Of a DNA stretch of 64,000 bases, positions 37,737 to 47,206 are shown in pieces. This stretch comes from Candidatus Tectimicrobiota bacterium (GTDB taxonomy: Bacteria > Tectomicrobia > Entotheonellia > Entotheonellales > Entotheonellaceae). The notes below the pieces were generated by a model. That model worked only from the letters and a program-made list of their open reading frames with translations. It was not told the origin of the DNA and ran no database searches. Made by a program: the position numbers and the translations under genes. The stretch is taken from positions 1,059,236 to 1,123,235 of the forward strand of contig BPKO01000001.1 in NCBI GenBank assembly GCA_026005175.1. Reading direction: 5' to 3'. Positions within the stretch are counted from its first letter, which is position 1; every line of letters starts with the position of its first letter.

Positions 37737-38216
37737 CTAAGTGTAGCATTTTTCAGCCTCTTCTGCCAGGAAACGTCGCCGGCGGGGGCCGTCCGCTGGC
37801 CCCCCGGCTTCCAGGGGCTGGGCGTACTCGATGAGGACGCCGTGGCTGGCGCGCGGGTGCAAGAAGCAAGATGAGGGCCGGCCAGCCCCAGGCGGGGGCC
37901 CGCTGGTCGATGAGGGGCAAGCCGCGGGCGCGTGCCGCCGCCAGCGCCTGCTCGATGTCGTCGGTTGCCAGGCAGAGGTGGTGCAAGCCCTTCGCCGCGG
38001 CGGGGCGAGGAAAGCGGGCCACCCCGGTGTCGGGCGCGATGGGTTCTAAAAAGCTCGATTTCGCTCTCGCCGACGGTGAGCAGCGCCGCCCCGCACGCCT
38101 TGGTCCTGCACGACGGCTTCTTTGTGCACGGCAAGGCCAAGCGTGTCGCGGTAAAATGCATAGGCGGCTTCCAGGTTGCGCACCACGATGCCGACGTGGT
38201 GAATTTTGGTGAACAT
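37737..38216 (-). CDS. Methylmalonyl-CoA epimerase-like VOC protein (many frame breaks)
   Basis: Vicinal-oxygen-chelate protein that most resembles methylmalonyl-CoA epimerase, which links propionyl-CoA carboxylation to succinyl-CoA. Reading across frame breaks gives MFTKIHHVGIVVRNLEAAYA, FYRDTLGLAVHKEAVV, LLTVGESEIEL, RRGEGLHHLCLATDDIEQAL and SHGVLIEYAQPLEAGG; His in IHHVGIV, His in GLHHLCL and Glu in VLIEYAQ are the metal ligands. At least six breaks occur within about 350 bases. ATG 38216 has an AGAAGGA site. It is upstream of the RNase E/G gene on the same strand. Confidence 0.78.
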
Positions 38217-38329
38217 GGCGCGTTCCTTCTGGCATGACCGTCGGCGCGTTGCCTAAAGAGTTGTAGCACGCGGCGAGGCGGGGAGCAATGGCGAATTCGC
38301 CTCGCCTACCCCAAAAAGAGGAGACGAGC

Positions 38330-39277
38330 ATGCCGCAGCGTGAGGCGTACAAAGTGATCATCGTCGGTTCGGGACCGGCGGGGCTGACCGCCGCCATCTA
38401 TGCCGCGCGGGCCAATCTGGCGCCGCTGGTGATCGAGGGCAGCCAGCCCGGGGGCCAGCTCACCTTGACCACGCTGGTGGAAAACTACCCCGGCTTTGTC
38501 GACGGCATCCAGGGGCCCGAGCTGATGGAAGCCTTCCGCAAACAGGCCGCCCGCTTTGGCGCCGAATTCTACACCGACGACGTCACCGGCGTCGACTTGC
38601 AGCAGCGGCCTTTCCGCCTCCAGGCCGGCCCCCTCACCCTGCAAGCCACCGCCCTCATCGTTGCCACCGGCGCCTCTGCCCGCCTCCTGGGCCTGGAAGC
38701 CGAAAAGCGCCTCATGGGCTACGGCGTGTCGACGTGCGCCACTTGCGATGGCTTTTTCTTCCGTGACAAGGAAGTGGTGGTGGTGGGCGGCGGCGACTCG
38801 GCCATGGAAGAGGCGCTCTTCCTGACCCGCTTTGCTACCAAAGTAACGGTGATTCACCGGCGCGACCGCCTGCGGGCCTCGAAGATCCTGCAAGAGCGTG
38901 CCTTTGCCAACCCCAAAATTGCCTTTCTCTGGGACACGATCGTGGTCGACATCCTGGGCGAGCCCGGCCCCGGCAAAGGGGTCACCGCGGTGCGGCTGCA
39001 GCACGTCAAGCGCGGCGACACCTGGGAGCTGCCCACCGCCGGCGTCTTTTTGGCCATCGGCCACGAGCCCAACACGGCACTCTTCCGCGGCCAGCTCGAG
39101 CTCGACGCCCAAGGCTATATCCGCACCCGCCCCGGCTCTACCGCCACCAGCGTGGAAGGGGTCTTTGCCGCCGGCGACGTCGCCGACCGCGTCTACCGCC
39201 AGGCGGTGACCGCCGCCGGCAGCGGCTGCATGGCCGCCATCGATGCCGAACGCTGGCTGGAAGCCCAAGGGGCCTAG
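38330..39277 (+). CDS. trxB: Thioredoxin reductase
   Basis: NADPH-dependent flavoprotein disulfide reductase, 315 residues from ATG 38330 (AGAGGAG site). FAD motif [18 protein letters not shown], redox pair CATC in [18 protein letters not shown] motif [16 protein letters not shown] and the FAD-contact [17 protein letters not shown] are all intact. It reduces thioredoxin in the cytosol. No frame breaks. The stop overlaps the stop of asd on the other strand (CTAG). Confidence 0.94.
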   Translation: MPQREAYKVIIVGSGPAGLTAAIYAARANLAPLVIEGSQPGGQLTLTTLVENYPGFVDGIQGPELMEAFRKQAARFGAEFYTDDVTGVDLQQRPFRLQAGPLTLQATALIVATGASARLLGLEAEKRLMGYGVSTCATCDGFFFRDKEVVVVGGGDSAMEEALFLTRFATKVTVIHRRDRLRASKILQERAFANPKIAFLWDTIVVDILGEPGPGKGVTAVRLQHVKRGDTWELPTAGVFLAIGHEPNTALFRGQLELDAQGYIRTRPGSTATSVEGVFAAGDVADRVYRQAVTAAGSGCMAAIDAERWLEAQGA

Positions 39278-40353
39278 CCGATATACCCCCGGTGCACCAG
39301 GAACTCGGCGGCCAGCACCGCGCCCTTGGCGGCGCCCATCTTGGTGTTGTGCGACAGCACCACGTACTGCACGCCGCGCTCAAAGGCGGTGTCGGCGCGC
39401 AGCCGCCCCACCACCGTGGCCATGCCGTCGTCGCAGTCGCGGTCAAGCCGCGGCTGCGGCCGGAAGGGATCGTCGTGCACGACGATGAACTGCCGCGGCG
39501 ACGAGGGCAGCCCCAGCCGCACGAAGTCCTCGCCAAAGCGGGCAAACGCCTCGCGCACCGCGGCAAGCGGAGCCGGCTGCTGGGTGAGCGCCAGCACGCT
39601 TTCGGTGTGGCCGTCGAGCACCGGCACGCGGGTACAGGTGGCGCTGATGCGCAGCGGCGCCGGCTCGAGGCCGGCCGCGCTGCAGCGGCCGAGGATCTTG
39701 CAAGTCTCGCGCCGCACTTTCTCCTCTTCGTTGGGAATATAGGGAATCAGGTTGTCGAGAAGGTCGAGCGCCAGCACCCCGCCGCGCCGCCCGGCTCCGG
39801 AGACCGCCTGCATGGAGGTCATGACCACCGCCTCGAGGCCAAAGTGCCGCTGCAGGGGCGCCAGGGTGATCACCAGCCCCACGGTGGTGCAGTTGGGGTT
39901 AGGGGCGATGAAGCCGCGCCAGCCGCGCTGCCGCCGCTGCACGTCAAGGAGCTGCACGTGCTCGGGGTTGACCCCGGGCACCAAGATGGGCACGTCGTCG
40001 TCGTAGCGAAAGGCCGAGGCGGTGCTGATCACGGCGCAGTGCTTGGCGTATTGCGGCTCTAGCACGCGGGCTGCCTCGGCGTCGACGCCCGAAAAAACCA
40101 CGTCAAAGCGCGAAGCATCAAGGTCCTCGGCCGCTTCTACGGGCAAGTCCCACAGGCTCGCCTCGGGCTCGGGGCCGGCGTACCACTGCCGCGCCCCGCT
40201 TGCCGGGTCGCGCAGGGCCTCGCCGTAGGTCTGCCCGGCGGCGCGGCGCGAGGCGGCCAGGGCCTCGATGCGAAACCAGGGGTGGTGCTGCAGGGCCAGC
40301 ACGAACTGCTGCCCGACCAGGCCGGTGGCTCCAACAATGGCGGCTTTCAACAT
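39274..40353 (-). CDS. asd: Aspartate-semialdehyde dehydrogenase, archaeal/fungal type
   Basis: Reduces aspartyl-phosphate to aspartate-semialdehyde for lysine, methionine and threonine synthesis. The 359 residues show [19 protein letters not shown] (NADP binding), [20 protein letters not shown], the active-site cysteine in [18 protein letters not shown], and [12 protein letters not shown]. The length and motif wording match the longer archaeal/fungal branch rather than the usual Gram-negative enzyme. ATG 40353 is preceded by GAGG. Confidence 0.92.
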   Translation of the reverse strand: MLKAAIVGATGLVGQQFVLALQHHPWFRIEALAASRRAAGQTYGEALRDPASGARQWYAGPEPEASLWDLPVEAAEDLDASRFDVVFSGVDAEAARVLEPQYAKHCAVISTASAFRYDDDVPILVPGVNPEHVQLLDVQRRQRGWRGFIAPNPNCTTVGLVITLAPLQRHFGLEAVVMTSMQAVSGAGRRGGVLALDLLDNLIPYIPNEEEKVRRETCKILGRCSAAGLEPAPLRISATCTRVPVLDGHTESVLALTQQPAPLAAVREAFARFGEDFVRLGLPSSPRQFIVVHDDPFRPQPRLDRDCDDGMATVVGRLRADTAFERGVQYVVLSHNTKMGAAKGAVLAAEFLVHRGYIG

Positions 40354-40412
40354 CGGTGCCTCATTCCTCTGCTGCGGTCCGTTCCTGCCCGGGGATTGTA
40401 CCAGAAAGTCCC

Positions 40413-40441
40413 TTGCCTTGCCGCGGGGCCTCTGGCACAAT
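40413..40441 (+). promoter_or_regulatory. Probable promoter for the AOR gene
   Basis: TTGCCT at 40413-40418 and CACAAT at 40436-40441 with a 17-base spacer, 37 bases before ATG 40479. The match is moderate. Confidence 0.45.
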
Positions 40442-40478
40442 GGCAGTCAGGCTTGAGTTTGCAGCACGGAGGAACGCC

Positions 40479-42325
40479 ATGCACGGCTACGGAGGGCGCA
40501 TTCTGCACGTGGACCTCAGCCGCGGCACGTACACGATTACCGCCTTTGACGAGGCCTTTGCCCAGACGTTCCTGGGCGGCAACGGCTTTGCCATCCGCCT
40601 TCTTTACGAGCACGTGCCGCCGGGCACCGATCCCCTGTCGCCGCAAAACATGATTGTCTTTGCCGTGGGCCCCCTCACCGACACCCCGGTGCCGGGTGCC
40701 ACGCGCTGCTGTGCCGCCACCAAGTCGCCTTTGACCGGCCTTTTCTGCGACAGCACCTTCGGGGGCATGTTTGCCGCCATGCAGAAGCGCACCGGCTTTG
40801 ATGCCATCGCCATCCGCGGCCGGGCACCGCAGCCCGTGTACTTGCTGGTGCACGAAGAGGGGGCGGTCCTCAAGCCGGCCGATGACTTGTGGGGCCGCTT
40901 CACGCGCGACACCAACCAGGCCATCCGCCAGCGCGAGGGCGAGGAGGTGGAAGTGCTGGCCATCGGCCCGGCGGGCGAGAACCGGGTGCGCTTTGCCTGC
41001 GCCGTGCACACCTGGGAGCGCAGCCGCGACGGCGTGGCCGGCCGCGGCGGCCTGGGGGCGGTGATGGGCGCCAAAAACCTCAAAGCCGTGGCCGTGCGCG
41101 GCACGCGCAAAACCACCGTAGCCGACCCCGAAGCCCTCAAGGCGCTGCTTGCCGAGGTGCGCGAGCCGATGAAAGTGGGCACCGCCGCCCTCAAGGAATT
41201 CGGCACCACCGTGCTGGTCACCCTCATCAATCGCATTGGGGCCCTGGGCACCCGCAACCTGCAGAGCGAGGTTTACCCCCAGGCGGAGGCCATCTCAGGG
41301 GAGGCGTTTAAAGCGGACTTCTTCGTGAAAGACACCACCTGCTTCAAGTGCCCGGTGGCCTGCGGTAAGGATTTCCACGTGCGCGAGGGGGAGTACGCCG
41401 GCACCGCCTGGAAGATGCCAGAGTACGAGACGATCTACGCCTTTGGCTCCATGCTCGACAACCCGCACCGTGCCTCTATCGTCAAGGCCAACGAGCTGTG
41501 CGATCAGCTGGGCATGGACACCATCAGCCTGGGCGTCACCCTGGCCCTTTGCCTGCGAGTGCGCGGAGCGCGGCCTGCTCTCTCCGGCACAGACGGGGGT
41601 GCCCTTGCGCTTTGGCGACTACCACACCATGCTGGCGCTCATCGAAGCCACCGCCTACCGCCGCGGCTTTGGCGCCCTCTTGGCCGAGGGTTCGGTGCGG
41701 CTGGCAGCGCAGCTGGGCCCCGCAAGCGCACAAGTACCTCTACGCCGTCAAAGGCCTCGAGCTGCCCGCCCACTCTGCCCGTGTCCTCAAAGGCATGAGC
41801 ATCGGCTACGCCACCGCCACCCGCGGCGGCAGCCACCACGATACCCGCCCCACCTTGCAGTACGCCACCGAGCACGACAATACCACGCCAGAGGGCAAGC
41901 CGGAGTTTGCCGTACGCAACCAGCACTTTACTGCCGTGGGTGACTCCCTGGTGCAGTGCCGCTTTGTGAGCGAGCGCGGCTTTGGCGGCATGCTCAACGA
42001 CCACTACCCGCGCCTGATCAACGCCGTCACCGGCTGGCAGCTCTCCCTTGCGGAAGTGGAGCGCATCGGCGAGCGCATCTGGAACCTCGAGCGCGCCTTC
42101 AACGTGCGCGAAGGGGTGCGCCGTGCCCAGGACGTGCTGCCTTACCGGGTGATGCACGAGCCGGTGCCCGAAGGGCTGCACAAAGGCATGTACTGCCCGC
42201 CGGAGGAACTCGACGCCATGCTCGATGCGTACTATGCCCTGCGCGGCTGGCGTCCCGACGGCGTGCCCACGGCGGCCAAGCTCGCCGAGCTGGGCCTGGC
42301 CTCCCTGGTAGGAACGCTGCCCTGA
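40479..42325 (+). CDS. Aldehyde:ferredoxin oxidoreductase (two frame breaks)
   Basis: Tungsten- or molybdenum-pterin enzyme oxidising aldehydes to acids with ferredoxin, or a related member of the AOR family. N-terminal pterin-binding stretches GRILHVDLSRGTYT, FLGGNGFAIRLLYEHVP and VFAVGPLTDTPVPGATRCC are clear; the iron-sulfur cysteines are in TTCFKCPVACGKDFH and LALCLECAERG. Extra C residues near 41555 and 41720 shift the frame; beyond them come KYLYAVKGLELPAHSARVLK and GGMLNDHYPRLINAVTGW. The repaired protein has 614 residues, normal for the family. A MoaD-like gene follows after two bases, as expected for a pterin enzyme. Confidence 0.92.
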
Positions 42326-42327
42326 GC

Positions 42328-42720
42328 GTGCGCCTTACCATCACCACGCGGCTTTTTGGCCTGCCCGGCGGGCAGCAGCAGTGGCAGACGCAAGTGGTGC
42401 TGCCCGCCCCCACGGTGACGGTGCGCGAGCTCATCGCCTGCAAGATCCGGCAGGAAGTCGCTGATTACGCCGCCGGGCGGCGCCCGGCCCTCAGTGGCGA
42501 GTACCTGCCGCCCGAGGCGCTGCTGCGCGCCGTCGCTGCCGGCGGCTATCGCCCCGGCGCTGTGGAGGAAGAAGTGGCGCGCGCGCAGGACGCCTTTGCC
42601 CGGCGGGCGTTCATGGTGGTGGTCGACGAGCGGCGGGTAGACGACGCCGATGCCCGCCTCACCCTGAGCCCTGCCTCGCGGGTGGAGTTCATCAAGATCC
42701 TGCCCCTGGTGGGCGGCTAG
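42328..42720 (+). CDS. MoaD-like beta-grasp protein with Gly-Gly tail and long insertion
   Basis: A 130-residue protein starting at GTG 42328, two bases after the AOR stop. The ends look like a ubiquitin-like sulfur carrier: an N-terminal strand (RLTITTRLFGLPGG), a VTVRELIACKI segment, a late strand (AFMVVVDERRVDD) and the C-terminal VEFIKILPLVGG with the terminal Gly-Gly used for thiocarboxylation. About 45 extra residues (ALSGEYLPPEALLRAVAAGG region) separate the strands, which ordinary MoaD lacks. It may supply sulfur for the cofactor of the neighbouring AOR; direct evidence is lacking. Confidence 0.7.
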   Translation: MRLTITTRLFGLPGGQQQWQTQVVLPAPTVTVRELIACKIRQEVADYAAGRRPALSGEYLPPEALLRAVAAGGYRPGAVEEEVARAQDAFARRAFMVVVDERRVDDADARLTLSPASRVEFIKILPLVGG

Positions 42721-42721
42721 C

Positions 42722-43660
42722 CTACGGGTTGAGCGTGGCCTGCAAGACGGCGGCCAGGCGCACGGCGGCTTTGAGGAGCTGCTGGCGCAGGGTGCGGTAG
42801 TGGCTGCGAATGTAGCAGTCGTCGATGAGATTTCCTGCCGGGTAAATGTCCTGAAGCTCGAGCAGGGCGTGGGTTTCGCTGAGCCAGCGCACAATGAGCG
42901 CGCGCCACTGCGCCTCGGTGCCGGCGGCGAGCGGCGGTTCGGCTGCCTGCACGGGGGCAAGCAAAGGGCGCAGGGCGCGGGCGAGGTCGGGGGCAGCCTG
43001 CGGCCGTCGCTCGCCGGTTACGGCCTCAAGCAGCAGGCTGTCCCAGACGGCGTGCAAGTCGGCGCCCGAGCAGGCAAGGTCGCCGTCACGCCGCACCAGC
43101 CGCGACGGCTGCCCCAGCCAGGTGACGCAGGTGAGCGTGCCGCCGCGGTCGGCCGCCCTGCCGGTGTGCAGGGGTTGGTGCAGGTCTCCCAGCAGGTGGG
43201 TCACCCAGGCCAGGGCAACGATGCGCCGCGGCAGGGGCTGCTGCGGATCGGCAAGGCGCGCCCGCTCCGCAAGCAGCGTCTCCACCAGGCAGAGGTCTTG
43301 GGGGCAGTGGCGGGCGCGGTCGTAGCGGGCGCCGGCAGGCAAGTTGACGTAGTGGCGCTGGCTGTCAAAAGGCAGCATGCCCGGCGCGCCGCGGTGCCAG
43401 TCGGGCCAAAGGGCCAGGGTGCGCAGGGCCTTGCCCGGCCCAGGAGGATGCGTCCCCAGCAGCGCCGCGCGCACCGCCTCGCGCTGGGCGGGGTGGCGCA
43501 TTTCGGCGAGCAGGCGCTGCAGGCCCGGGTCGTCGCGCAGCAAGTACGCCTCCGCCAGCTCGCCGATCACCGCGTGGGCCAGGGGCCCCCAGGCCAAGGC
43601 CGCGGCAGGCAGCAGCCCGCTGCCCAGGAGCCACACCAAAACGTGCAGCCCGGCACGCAT
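42722..43660 (-). CDS. S1/P1-type nuclease, secreted
   Basis: Zinc-dependent phosphodiesterase of the S1/P1 nuclease / phospholipase C fold. The 312-residue precursor has a signal peptide (about residues 1-23, ending AAALA) and a mature N-terminus beginning with Trp, which in this family is itself a zinc ligand. Further ligands appear in WGPLAHAVIGELAE, LWPDWHRG, QRHYVNLP, WVTHLLGDLHQPLH and LHAVWDSLL. It should act outside the cytoplasmic membrane on single-stranded nucleic acid. The start overlaps the upstream gene's stop (TAATG). Confidence 0.85.
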   Translation of the reverse strand: MRAGLHVLVWLLGSGLLPAAALAWGPLAHAVIGELAEAYLLRDDPGLQRLLAEMRHPAQREAVRAALLGTHPPGPGKALRTLALWPDWHRGAPGMLPFDSQRHYVNLPAGARYDRARHCPQDLCLVETLLAERARLADPQQPLPRRIVALAWVTHLLGDLHQPLHTGRAADRGGTLTCVTWLGQPSRLVRRDGDLACSGADLHAVWDSLLLEAVTGERRPQAAPDLARALRPLLAPVQAAEPPLAAGTEAQWRALIVRWLSETHALLELQDIYPAGNLIDDCYIRSHYRTLRQQLLKAAVRLAAVLQATLNP

Positions 43661-44152
43661 TAGCGGCGGTCGCGGTGCCACTGGCGCAGCGCCGCCACCA
43701 GCGGCTCGAGGTGCGATGCTTGAGCCGCCAGCGCCTGGCGATAAGCCGGGTCGGTGGCGGCACGCTGGTAGCGCTCGCGGACAAACGCGGCACCGTGTAC
43801 CGTTAGCTCCTCGAACCGCCACTCCCGTCTGTCCTCCTCCAGCATCGCTTCGACAAACGCGATCACCTCGTCGCTGGCCATGCCGGCCACCAGGCCGGCC
43901 GCCGTGACCGCGGCCAGCCAGCGCAGCGCCTCCAGCAGAACGGCGCCGTAGCCCTCAGGCCCTAGCTCCAGCGCCAGCGTCTGGGGCCCCGCGCGGCTGC
44001 AGCCGGTAAGGGCGAATGGTACGCACAAAAGGGCTGGGGGGCAGGCCGGCGGCAGCCCATACCGCTTCAGGAGTAACCTCTGCGGCCACGGTGAGGCGCA
44101 CCGGAACCGGGTCCACCCCGACCAGCCAGAACTCGCGCGGCGCTACCGACAC
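43660..44152 (-). CDS. Hypothetical protein (one frame break)
   Basis: A protein of about 163 residues with no domain I recognise. The N-terminal part (EFWLVGVDPVPVRLTVAAEV, WAAAGLPPSPFVRTIRPYRL) and the helical C-terminal part (ALRWLAAVTAAGLVAGMAS, FVEAMLEEDRREWRFEELTV) are joined by correcting an extra base near 43998. GTG 44152 has an AAAGGAGA site seven bases away. It is translationally coupled to the secreted nuclease gene, so a shared role is possible. Confidence 0.55.
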
Positions 44153-44229
44153 AAGCGTCTCCTTTGCAATCGCCGTTGGCCTGCAGGGGTATATAGCACG
44201 AACCGCTTGCCGGGGCCAGCACGGGGGAC

Positions 44230-44258
44230 TTGACGCCGCCCGTCTGTCGGGGCATAAT
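44230..44258 (+). promoter_or_regulatory. Sigma-70-type promoter for the enoyl-CoA hydratase/liv operon
   Basis: TTGACG at 44230-44235 and CATAAT at 44253-44258, spacer 17 bases, 25 bases before ATG 44284. Confidence 0.7.
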
Positions 44259-44283
44259 GGCGCACCACCGCAAGGAGGTTGCC

Positions 44284-45072
44284 ATGGACTACCGCCGCTA
44301 TCGCTGCTTGCAAGTGCAGCGCCAGGAGCGCATCCTGACGGTGGCGTTCAACCGCCCCGAAGCCCTCAACGCCGTCGATGCCGCCATGCACGCCGAGCTG
44401 GCGCAGATCTTTGCCGACATCGCCCAGGACCGCGACACCCACGTCGTCATTCTCACCGGCAACGGCCAGGCCTTCTCCGCCGGTGGCGACCTCAAGTGGT
44501 TCCAGCACATGACGCCGGCCCAGCTCGACGCCCTGTTTGTGGAAGCGCGCAAGATCATCATCGACTTACTGGAAGTGGAGCAGCCCATCATCGCCGCCAT
44601 CAACGGCGCGGCCATGGGCCTGGGAGCCACCCTTGCCCTGTTTGCCGACATCATTCTCGCCGCCCGCACCGCCCGCATTGGCGACCCGCACGTGCGCATC
44701 GGCGTGGTGGCCGGTGACGGCGGGGCGGTCATCTGGCCGTGGCTGGTGGGGGCGGCGCGGGCCAAGGAGTACTTGCTGACCGGGGACACCCTCAGCGCCG
44801 AAGAAGCCGAGCGCATCGGCCTCATCAACCGCGTGGTGCCGCCCGAGCAGCTCATGCCAACCGCCATGCAGCTGGCGACGCGGCTGGCCAACGGGCCGAC
44901 GCGGGCCATCCGGGGCACCAAGGCGGCGGTAAACAAGATCCTGCGCGACACGGTGAACCTGGTGCTCGATACCAGCCTGGCCTTGGAAAAGCAGTGCTTT
45001 ACGACCCAAGACCACCGCGAGGCGGTGGCCGCCTTTCTCGAAAAGCGCCCTCCCCGTTTTTGCGGGCAGTAG
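44284..45072 (+). CDS. Enoyl-CoA hydratase/isomerase family protein
   Basis: Crotonase-fold enzyme of 262 residues. The oxyanion-hole loops are FSAGGDLKWF and INGAAMGLGATLALFADI; RIGDPHVRIGVVAGDGGAV covers the usual second catalytic region, where the canonical glutamate is not obvious, so isomerase or another crotonase reaction is possible. ATG 44284 has CAAGGAGG. It leads an operon with the Liv transporter, suggesting that the imported substrate is degraded through an acyl-CoA. Confidence 0.88.
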   Translation: MDYRRYRCLQVQRQERILTVAFNRPEALNAVDAAMHAELAQIFADIAQDRDTHVVILTGNGQAFSAGGDLKWFQHMTPAQLDALFVEARKIIIDLLEVEQPIIAAINGAAMGLGATLALFADIILAARTARIGDPHVRIGVVAGDGGAVIWPWLVGAARAKEYLLTGDTLSAEEAERIGLINRVVPPEQLMPTAMQLATRLANGPTRAIRGTKAAVNKILRDTVNLVLDTSLALEKQCFTTQDHREAVAAFLEKRPPRFCGQ

Positions 45073-45121
45073 CCACCGCCCGCAGGCGAGGGCGGGCGCC
45101 TACGAAAGAGGAGGGAGAGGG

Positions 45122-46300
45122 ATGAAGACGCGCCATGTTCTGTGGGTGCTCGTCCTGCTGGTGGCGGTCGCCCTGAGTGGCCCCACGCAGGCCGCCGAGC
45201 CGATCAAAATCGGGGCGGCCATTTCCCTCACCGGCAAGTACGGCCGCACCGGCGAGTACCAGCTCGAAGGCTACCAGCTCTGGGTGAAGCAAGTCAACGA
45301 GCGCGGCGGGCTGCTTGGGCGGCCGGTCGAGCTCATCGTGCTCGACGACAAGAGCGATCCGGCCACCAGCGTCAAGCTCTACGAGAAGCTGATCACCGTA
45401 GACCAGGTCGATCTGGTGCTGGCGCCTTACTCGAGCGCGGTGACGTACGCCGTGGCGCCGGTGACCGAGAAGTACGGCTATCCCATGCTGGCGGCCGGAG
45501 CGTCGTCGACCAAGATCTGGGAACAGGGCTACCGCTACATCTTCATGATGGTGTCGCCGGCCGAGGTGTACCTCGAGGGGGCCGTCGACATCGCCGCCCG
45601 CAATGGCCTGAAGACGGTGGCCATGCTGGCCGAAAACAGCCTCTTTCCCAAGGCCTCGGCGGCAGGGACCAAGAAGCTGCTCCAGGCGCGCGGCATGGAG
45701 CTGGTGTTCTACGAGGAGTATCCCAAGACGGTGACCGACTTTTCGGCCGTCATGCTCAAGCTGCAGCAGCTGCGGCCCGAGGTGGTGCTGGCCAATACTT
45801 ACTTTCCCGATGCGGTGATCATCACCCGCCAGATGAAAGAGTACAACGTCAGCCCCAAGCTGTATGCCGCTACGGTGGGGCCGGCGCTGCCAGACTTCTA
45901 CGAGAGCCTGGGCAAGACGGCAGAGTACGTCTACGGGCCTTCGCAGTGGGACATCAAGCTAAAGACGCCAGGCAACGCCGAGTTCGTCAAGGCGTACACC
46001 GAGCTGCACGGGCGGCCGCCGGACTACCACTCGGCTTCGGGCTACGCCTCCTGCGTAATGCTGGAAATGGCGGTCAAGCAAGTCGGCAGCCTGGACCGCG
46101 ACAAGATCCGCGACGCCCTGGCGCGGCTTGACACCACCACCGTCTTTGGCGACTACGCCGTCGACGAGCAGGGCAAGCAGCTCAAGCACAAGATGGTGCT
46201 GCTGCAGTGGCAAGACGGCCAGCTGGAAATCGTGTGGCCCGACGAGCTGGCCACGGCGCCGCCGCGCTTTCCCACGCCGCCGTGGGAGCAGCGCGGCTAA
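45122..46300 (+). CDS. livK: Branched-chain amino acid-type ABC transporter, substrate-binding protein
   Basis: Periplasmic binding protein of the LivK type, 392 residues. The signal peptide covers about residues 1-24 (LLVAVALSGPTQA, cleaved before AEPIKIG). The mature protein opens with IKIGAAISLTGKYGRTGE and has the typical VELIVLDDKSDPATSVKLYE hinge sequence. Despite the family name, such proteins also bind aromatic acids, amides or urea, so the ligand is open. Strong GGAGGGAGAGGG site. First of five transporter genes. Confidence 0.9.
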   Translation: MKTRHVLWVLVLLVAVALSGPTQAAEPIKIGAAISLTGKYGRTGEYQLEGYQLWVKQVNERGGLLGRPVELIVLDDKSDPATSVKLYEKLITVDQVDLVLAPYSSAVTYAVAPVTEKYGYPMLAAGASSTKIWEQGYRYIFMMVSPAEVYLEGAVDIAARNGLKTVAMLAENSLFPKASAAGTKKLLQARGMELVFYEEYPKTVTDFSAVMLKLQQLRPEVVLANTYFPDAVIITRQMKEYNVSPKLYAATVGPALPDFYESLGKTAEYVYGPSQWDIKLKTPGNAEFVKAYTELHGRPPDYHSASGYASCVMLEMAVKQVGSLDRDKIRDALARLDTTTVFGDYAVDEQGKQLKHKMVLLQWQDGQLEIVWPDELATAPPRFPTPPWEQRG

Positions 46301-46312
46301 AAAGCGGCAGCG

Positions 46313-47206
46313 ATGCGACTCCACGTGCAGCTTGTGGTCAGCGGCCTGCTGCAGGGCGGCGTCTACGCCGTCATCGCCCTGGGCCTGACGTTGGTTTTTG
46401 GCGTCATGCGGGTTATTAACGTTGCTCATGGCGAACTAGTCATGCTAGGCGCGTACACCACGTTTTGGGTGTTTGCCCTGTGGCAGGTCAACCCCTTGCT
46501 CACCCTGCTGGTCTCTATTCCCTTGCTCTTTTTTCTGGGGATGGTGATCGAGCGGCTGCTCATTGCCCGCGTCGTCGACCAGCCAGAAGTGACGGCCCTG
46601 CTGCTCACCTTTGGCCTGTCGATTTTCCTCGTGGGCACCGCCCTCAACCTGTGGAGCGCGGACTTTCGCTCCGTGGAGTCGCCCATGCTGGCCGGCTCGG
46701 TGATGCCCTGGCTGTGGCTGCCCGGCCTGGGCTGGCTGCAGGTGTTCATCCCCAAGCCGCGCCTCATCAGCTTCCTCCTCAGCCTGCTCATCACCGGGAC
46801 GGTGTTTGCTTTTCTCAAGTACACGCGCACCGGGAAGGCCATTCGCGCCACCGCCCAGAGCCGAGAAGTGGCCATGGCCTGCGGCATCAACGTCCGGCGC
46901 ATCTACACCCTCACCTTTGGCCTGGGGGCGGCGCTGGCTGCGGCCGGCGGCTCGCTCATCAGCCTCATGCTGGCCATCTTTCCCGAAATGGGGGCGGTGC
47001 TGACGCTCAAGTCGTTTTGTATCATCGTCTTGGGCGGCATGGGCAACTACGCCGGCGCCTTCTTCGGCGGCCTGGTGCTGGGCCTGGCCGAAACCTACGG
47101 CGCGTTTTACACCACGCCGCAGCTGCAAGAGGCGTTTGCTTACCTCCTGCTCATCCTCATTTTGCTCCTTAAACCCTCGGGTCTGCTGGGAGTGGTGCGC
47201 CAATGA
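46313..47206 (+). CDS. livH: Liv-type ABC transporter permease LivH
   Basis: Inner-membrane permease of 297 residues with about eight hydrophobic segments. Family landmarks are GGVYAVIALGLTLVFGVMRV, INVAHGELVMLGAY and LGGMGNYAGAFFGGLVLGL. The start ATG 46313 lies 12 bases after livK, with only a weak ribosome site. Its stop overlaps the livM start (ATGA), so both permeases are made together. Confidence 0.93.
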   Translation: MRLHVQLVVSGLLQGGVYAVIALGLTLVFGVMRVINVAHGELVMLGAYTTFWVFALWQVNPLLTLLVSIPLLFFLGMVIERLLIARVVDQPEVTALLLTFGLSIFLVGTALNLWSADFRSVESPMLAGSVMPWLWLPGLGWLQVFIPKPRLISFLLSLLITGTVFAFLKYTRTGKAIRATAQSREVAMACGINVRRIYTLTFGLGAALAAAGGSLISLMLAIFPEMGAVLTLKSFCIIVLGGMGNYAGAFFGGLVLGLAETYGAFYTTPQLQEAFAYLLLILILLLKPSGLLGVVRQ

